A stretch of 64,000 bases of DNA. Source: Hydnum rufescens UP504 (Eukaryota; Basidiomycota; Agaricomycetes; Cantharellales; Hydnaceae). A model generated the notes under the pieces. That model saw nothing but the letters and a program-made list of their open reading frames with translations. It made no database searches and was not told the origin of the DNA. The stretch covers positions 2,501-66,500 of the forward strand of contig MU129054.1 of the NCBI GenBank assembly GCA_014904985.1, in the 5' to 3' direction. Of this stretch, positions 58,658-64,000 are shown in pieces. The first letter of the stretch is position 1. The number at the start of each line of letters is the position of its first letter. Position numbers and translations under genes: made by a program.

Positions 58658-59119
58658 AATTCAGGAGAAGGGAGAACGATATGGGGTGCATTTGGGGGCG
58701 AGCGACTATTGTTCAATTTCGATCAGTCTTCGTGAATTAAACGAAACCTGGACATTTTCCAAATTAAATGGGGCAGGGAACCGATGCCTGGAACTTGTCA
58801 CCGTCAGAAAGGCACTCCGTTACAAACTGGATGCGCTAAATTCGGCTGACGCTCCACAGGCTCGAGCCACGAAAGGACCCAACAGACAATATGGGGCAAC
58901 TATGTAATTCAGTATCAGGCCCAGAGCTGTTAGAGGGTGAATCAATTCACCTGTTCTCTAATGTACACCTGTTGTGAGGATGGGATCCGCAGAATTTCTC
59001 ACCATGCGAGTGGCTTTCCGATATTGGTATGCGCTCCAAGCTCTTGAGGCAAGAATCAGACCGCCCTTGTAAAAGTGCCCTTAGACCGACGATAACAAAG
59101 GGACAACACATATTTGATA
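58658..59119. other. No gene recognised
   Basis: A plus-strand frame at 58644-58907 has no family resemblance. This is probably the 3' flank shared by the small gene and the convergent kinase gene. Confidence 0.4.
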
Positions 59120-60656
59120 TTAGACCTTCAACCACTCATGCTGTATCAGATCCGTGGTAGTAGCTCTATCAGACGGTTTCAATCGCAACATCGAGTGCAA
59201 AAACGATATGCACAAGGGCAATTCGTCATCCCGGAGCACATTATAGTTTCTGAGAGCTTTTTCCAGAGTTCGCTTCCCATCAACTTGCACGCGAAGTTTA
59301 CCTAGAATGGCATTAACAGCTGGTCAATACTCCAGGCCACCATTTTGACTCACCATCACTATTGAAATATTCTCCGAAGTGCTTTGCGGTTCCAAAATAA
59401 GCGGCATCAAATTCTTCCGCCGCCATACCAGGCATGTGAGCAAGATGGTATGCTTCTGCAGTCCATGCAGTTCCCGTTCGCGGCGTAAAAAGCCATTGAC
59501 CAGTCAGAAATTCGAAGATCTATAGAGCCACAGCTTGATACTGAGCGTAGATCCACATGCTGCCACAGCAGGAGAAGACTCGCCAAGCATCCCAAATTCC
59601 AAATATCCGCGCTTGGGCCAAACCCACATCCTAGTATGACCTCCGGAGCGCGTAGAGCGACAGGTTGGATAAGATCGGGATGAAAACCATTTGTAGTGAC
59701 GGCTGCAATATAGTGATGGGTCATGATCATTGTCATTAGGGTATGGGAACTTACCAGTACCGAAGTCAGTCAATTGCATATCAAATTTTGACGATTGAAC
59801 CAGATTGAGAAGTTCATCGGGTTTCAGAGCCCGTAGCGGTCGGGACAGAACGGCATTACTGGGAAGATCGGAGGTCATGGAAGGTAAAGCTTGTGGGTTT
59901 CCTTCCTCGATTTCAAGAGCGGTGTCCAGATCATGAAGTTTGATGAGGAAATTATCAGGTTTGAGATCTTCTCAAATGTCCCCTCAGTTCCAGCAAGACT
60001 CCGACGGGTGTTACAGCAGCTTACCAGTATGAATTATGTCGCATTCGTGGTGTAGAAAATCCAAGGCCAGAAGAAGTTGTTTTGCCACGACCTTGACCAA
60101 GGGAATTGGGAGACCGATACCGTTGATCTTGGGGAATCTCCCCATCGCTTCATGCACTAGGCATAGATGATTGCCTTGCGTGCTTGATACTTCGAAACTA
60201 TCCACCAAGGCAGCGACATGGTTTTTCCCAGGATTTCTTGACTTCCCTGCTACTTCCCGTACAAGCTGTAGCAAGCCAACCTCATCAGAGAGCTGACGTT
60301 GTACTTGGGTCGCGTGCGCAGTCAATATTTTGACTGCGACATACTGCGGCTTGTGTCGTCTGGAGCGTTACACAGAGATTACAGGCCGTGAGTCACATCT
60401 AGTCGAGAGAAAGAGATTAACGGACATGCCCTTCATGTTTCGCCAGCCAGACACTAGAGTGTTGGCCCCATCCAAGTTTCTGAACAATGGTATATGTTGG
60501 AGAAAGATTATGGCCCAGAGTTGCAGGATAAAAGCCGCCCCTTCGGTCGGCGGGAAGATCAAGTGGCTCTTCAGGCCACTGCAGAAGCCTGGTATCGTGT
60601 TTGCTCCGGCGAGACAGAGTTTTGAGATTTGATCCAAGTGCTTTGAAAGCTTTCAT
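59120..60656 (-). CDS. Serine/threonine protein kinase, SRPK type
   Basis: Exon 1 from MKAFKALGSN contains LQWPEEPLDLPADRRGGFYPATLGHNL and the glycine-rich loop KLGWGQHSSVWLA. The next exon has the VAVKIL lysine. A splice restores HTDLKPDNFLIKL, the catalytic loop with the HTD typical of SRPKs. Then come TDFGTG (the DFG metal site), ALRAPEVILGCGFGPSADIWNLGC and a C-terminal lobe ending RATTTDLIQHEWLKV with TAA at 59120. A spacer between the two catalytic motifs (PLRALKPDELLNL) fits the split-kinase layout. Several short introns splice in frame. SRPKs phosphorylate SR-type proteins; many mushroom genomes carry expanded sets. A longer start at 60782 is possible but would run into transposon-derived sequence. 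Confidence 0.85.
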
Positions 60657-60774
60657 ATCAATTATGTAGTGGAACTGCGATATTACCTCGGGCTGATCGT
60701 GACCCCACGTGCGTCCGGTTTTCTCCGAAAACAGAGGTCGCTTTTCACGAGGACACAGTCGATGGGTCTTCCCA

Positions 60775-61483
60775 CGCCACATTCAAACACCAAGAACTGG
60801 GCAGCTGGTGGCCCGAATGCATACAAAATCACAGAGAATGCCATTAAGCACGCTAAGTGCACGAGACTATGGAAAATGTCCCAGCGGCTAATAGCAGGCA
60901 CCGAAAGAGCGAGAGGATTCATCAACCCCCCCTGGCACCGGTCAGAATGGGATGACGACCTGAAAGGTCGGGTCATGATGGAAATCCCACCCTCATCTAA
61001 GGGCAAATCATTCAAAAAGAAATGGGCAAAGAGTCACAAAAAGTGAAGTGATACTTTGTAATCAAGATGGCAGCCAGCTTGCAGTGTACTCCGACAGATC
61101 CATGTCATACCAGCATGGGATCTGCAAAACTGGCTTAGGGGTAGTGGCATACCACCTCGGCACTATGATATTTGAAAAATCAGCATCACTTGGGGAGCAC
61201 ATGGTGGTATACAACACAGAGATGGAGGGCATGGCAGTAGCAGCAGAACTCACCAGAGATTATGTCCTCACTCCCTGATCCTCGGGTGATAAGTCACATA
61301 GCCTTCTTTGCTGACAACATGGGGGTGTTATACAGGGCATTCAGTGCAATTCCAGGGAAGGCCCAAGACTGCTCTAGATGTTTCCGGAAGGCCACACTTG
61401 AGCTGCTGGATGCTAATAATGGTCTCCGTATCCTCCTGGGATGGGCCCCAGGCCACCTGGACATTATTGGTAATGAGAGGGCA
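60775..61483 (+). pseudogene. LINE fragment with RNase H domain
   Basis: The first part (NTKNWAAGGPNAYKITENA, FINPPWHRSEWDDDLKGRV) leads, after frame changes, to LAVYSDRSM..GLGVVAYHLGTMIF, NTEMEGMAVAAELTRD, AFFADNMGVLYRAF and WAPGHLDIIGNERA. These are the Asp, Glu and Asp positions of the RNase H domain of Tad-like fungal LINEs. The three parts lie in three different frames. The 5' portion with reverse transcriptase is missing, as is usual for LINE inserts, and the 3' side is cut by the Gypsy LTR. Confidence 0.75.
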
Positions 61484-62172
61484 TGTCAGGGTTCCACCCC
61501 TTTTCCAGTCTACTCTGGTCTACTCCTGTTAACTCCGATCCACTCTGGTTTACTCCAGACCACTCCTGCTGGTTTCTGCTTCACTCCATCCCTGCTCCCT
61601 CAAGTCTGGTTTGCTTCCGGTTTGCTTCTGATGTAATTTCATTTCCTTTTCATTTCCTGTTCCTGTCCCTGGCTCAGGCCCACTTTCCTGTTCCTGTCCT
61701 CTCCCCCTGGCCGCCTCCCTGTTCCTGCCCCCCTGTAACCATTCTCTAGTTTAGCGATCACTCTACCATAGTATAGCAGCGATCACTCCCCCATAGTATA
61801 GCAATCATGTATAAGTAGTCTGGCAGTGAAGTCCAGAGACCTCAGCTTTGGTCTCTCAGGATTTCCGCTGTTACTCTGGACTACAGGTCAGCCTTCTTGT
61901 ATTATGTCCATATTACATAATCTCAGGATTTCCGCTGTTACTCCGGACTACAGTTCCGAGTTCCTCCTAGCATAGTCCACGAGCTAAGGACCAGCCACTC
62001 CTGACTCCACCTAGTCCCTTCCGGGCTGCTGGACTGCTCCTCCGGTCTCTCCGGACTCTCTATCTCACTCTTGCCTGGATCCTTTCAGACTTAGCCAGAC
62101 TTACACCGGACTTAGCCGGAATTATTTGTGTTTACATTTGTTTGGTGCTCTCATCACAGTGTGGCCCTGACA
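61484..62172 (+). mobile_element. 5' LTR of a plus-strand Gypsy element
   Basis: 689 bp from TGTCAGGG to CCCTGACA, same family as the solo LTR at 31052. It carries only two of the 11 bp GGTTTGCYYCC units, two 25 bp GCGATCACTC units, and both CTCAGGATTTCCGCTG copies. It sits in the LINE fragment right after IIGNERA; the 5 bp before it are gggca. The 3' LTR lies outside the window. Confidence 0.9.
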
Positions 62173-62190
62173 GAAGACCAAAGCTCTCTT
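62173..62190 (+). other. Candidate primer-binding site between LTR and gag
   Basis: Only 18 bases separate the LTR end from the gag ATG. They start GAAGACC, and the minus-strand element at 4.55 kb has GAAGATC at the same place. Conservation suggests a primer site, but it does not obviously match a tRNA 3' end from memory. Confidence 0.4.
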
Positions 62191-64000
62191 ATGAGCCCAC
62201 CATCTGCATTCCTCAGCATTGCTGACTTCACTCCCACACCTCACTCCGAAATGTCTGACGGTGCTCCAGTAGCCATCACCACTGACCACCACCTCCACCT
62301 CCTCACCCAACTCCAACAACAGAATGCCACACTCCATGAGGAGCTGGACAATATGCGGAACCAAGGGACACATGTTGCTGGTCTTGTATCGGCTGCAGTT
62401 CAGCAGACTCTCCAACAACACCCTCTGTCCACACCTACCCAATCCACTCAAGAGGCAAAGGGGGCTGACCCTGAGCCATTCTCTGGAGACCGGAACAAGA
62501 CAGAAAGCTTCCTGCACTCCATCCGACTAAACATTGCGCTCCAGCCCAGGGTCTATCCAACGGAGCTGCACAAAATCCTGTACACACTCTCCTGGATGAA
62601 GGATGGAACAGCCGGAGCCTGGGCAGAAAGTCTTTCCACCTCCTTCCTCAACCCTGAAACCCACAACCCATACGAGACCTTTGAAGACTTCCTAGTTGCC
62701 TTCAAGAGTGCTTTTGGAGAGCCGGATCAAGAGTTCACTGCATGATCCCAGCTCCGGAACCTGAAGCAAGGGAAGATGTCCGCAGAGGAATATACTGCAC
62801 ACTTCAATGCCTTGGCTGGTCAGACAGGTTTTGGAGCAGAGGCCCTTATTGATGCATACCAATGAGGGCTCGATGAATGGTTGCTAGAGAAAATGCATCT
62901 CAGCAATCTGCCAGAAACCCTTGGAGGATGGCAAAACACAGCACGTCGGTTGGACAACCTTTACCTCCGATTCCGACAGGCTACCACAGGCCCAAACCCC
63001 TACACACCGAGGAATCCTCCAACACCTTCCTTGTCTACTCCGTTCACCCCCTTGGATGTAGATTCAACTCGGAAGCAGGAGGCATGACACTGCTACAACT
63101 GTCAGGAGCTGGGACACATTTCTCATGACTGCCCCCAGCTGCAGAAGCCCCAAAAGTTTGTCTGTGTCACAGAAGATGTCAGGGCAATTGTCCGTGAGGA
63201 ACTGCGGAAGCTATTCCCAGTATCAAAGGATGCACTGGAGACCCAAAGATCAAATCCCCAGGGTCTTCACAAATGGTCAGCAGTGAAAGATGCGTCCTGC
63301 CTGACCAACAGATTCTCTCCTCTTGAAAATTGTACATATGGAGTTGGAGACGACATGTTCTTCTCTGATGATGAAAGTGAGGAATCTGAAAGTGTGTCCA
63401 CTGATATCGAGCCTCCCCACAACCTTCCACCAACTATCCACCTCCTCTCTGAAGACCCCAGACGAGCCATGGAAGTCAAGGTGAAAATCCAATCCCCTTG
63501 GACCAGAGCAATATGTGCCGGAACCGTGCTCCTAGACTCCGGAGCAACTGGGATGTTCATGGATCTGACCTTTGCGACAGAGAACTGCCTGGACATACAC
63601 CCTCTCCCACGCCCCATCCCTGTCTACAATGTTGATGGAACCCTCAATGAGATGGGATCCATCCGTGAGGAGGTAGAGGTCATCCTCTGGATTGGTGACC
63701 ATTCCGAACGAGTAGTGTCCTCTGTGATCGGACTAGGAAAGACTAAGCTGATCATAGGGCACACCTGGCTCCACCACCACAACCCGGAAATCAATTGGAC
63801 AACAGGGAAGATCACACTGACTTGCTGCCCATCAGACTGCTGTGTGGTGATCCGGAAGGTTTGGAATGCAGAATGCCACAGAGAAAGGAAAAGTAGGCAC
63901 AGTGTGGAAAACCCCCAGGGAAACCCTCCACCCATGGAGGATACCGATGATGGGTCCATGACTCTGGAGAAAGGAGATGCCATATTCGTGGCTTACTTTC
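62191..64000 (+). pseudogene. gag-pol: Gypsy gag-protease, three TGA stops, continues beyond the window
   Basis: From ATG 62191 a single frame runs to the window end. Gag has a coiled-coil start (LLTQLQQQNATLHEELDNM), the gag core (AVKSAFG-like VAFKSAFGEPDQEF, MSAEEYTAHFNALAGQTGFG) and an intact zinc knuckle CYNCQELGHISHDC. Then come a linker with SPLENCTYGVGDDMF and the protease active site LLDSGATGMFMD with IIGHTWLHHHNPEINW. Stops at 62743, 62863 and 63085 are all TGA and lie where Arg is likely. At 62863 the sibling element has His (CAT), which fits an ancestral CGN codon hit on either strand. Reverse transcriptase would follow outside the window. Confidence 0.88.

Noticed and set aside
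1..64000. CRISPR arrays, prophage or bacterial operon signals
   Set aside because: Introns, eukaryotic transposon families and host genes show a nuclear fungal sequence; no regular spacer arrays were seen. The RPT3 and minisatellite arrays are tandem repeats without spacers.
1..64000. tRNA or rRNA genes
   Set aside because: No convincing tRNA cloverleaf or rRNA sequence was noticed by eye; a covariance-model scan would be needed to exclude small ones.

Overview
The window looks like a transposon-rich accessory region of a basidiomycete (Agaricomycetes-type) nuclear genome. The host genes carry many 50-65 bp GT..AG introns. The mobile elements are a set familiar from mushroom genomes: a KDZ transposase with a cysteine cluster, a Plavaka/CACTA-like transposase, hAT fragments, Gypsy and Copia LTR elements and a LINE fragment. 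All family names come from reading the sequence by eye; no search was run.

Layout. 1-6.9 kb: a decayed Gypsy element on the minus strand with LTR remnants. 6.9-24 kb: decayed, locally duplicated host-type genes (an MFS transporter, two copies of an Hsp70-12-like gene, an unknown minus-strand gene), with duplications 8.5-11.2 / 17.0-19.8 kb and 20.1-21.3 / 22.5-23.9 kb. 24-36 kb: a repeat with a microsatellite tail, an unknown decayed gene, five tandem copies of the N-terminal part of proteasome ATPase RPT3, an unknown gene, a KDZ transposase gene split by a solo LTR, and a Plavaka fragment. 36-44.6 kb: a Zn2Cys6 regulator lacking both ends, a 2.1 kb inverted duplication, an unknown gene, and a CAP/Srv2 gene cut off inside an intron by a retroelement. 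44.6-58 kb: nested LTR elements, including a complete 9.55 kb element with 510 bp LTRs and a perfect 5 bp target duplication. 58-60.7 kb: two genes that look intact (a small unknown protein and an SRPK-type kinase). 60.8-64 kb: a LINE fragment interrupted by a second Gypsy element that runs off the window.

Two results stand out. First, the 9.55 kb LTR element has no recognisable reverse transcriptase, protease or integrase. Its interior is one minus-strand frame of about 2,700 codons broken by 23 stops, every one TGA. Second, the same TGA-only or TGA-dominated decay is seen in the KDZ gene (7 of 7), both Gypsy elements and the Plavaka piece, and 8 of the 9 differences between the two LTRs of the 9.55 kb element are CpG transitions. 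This points to CpG deamination (CGA to TGA) as the main force silencing transposons here, while CAP and the kinase remain open.
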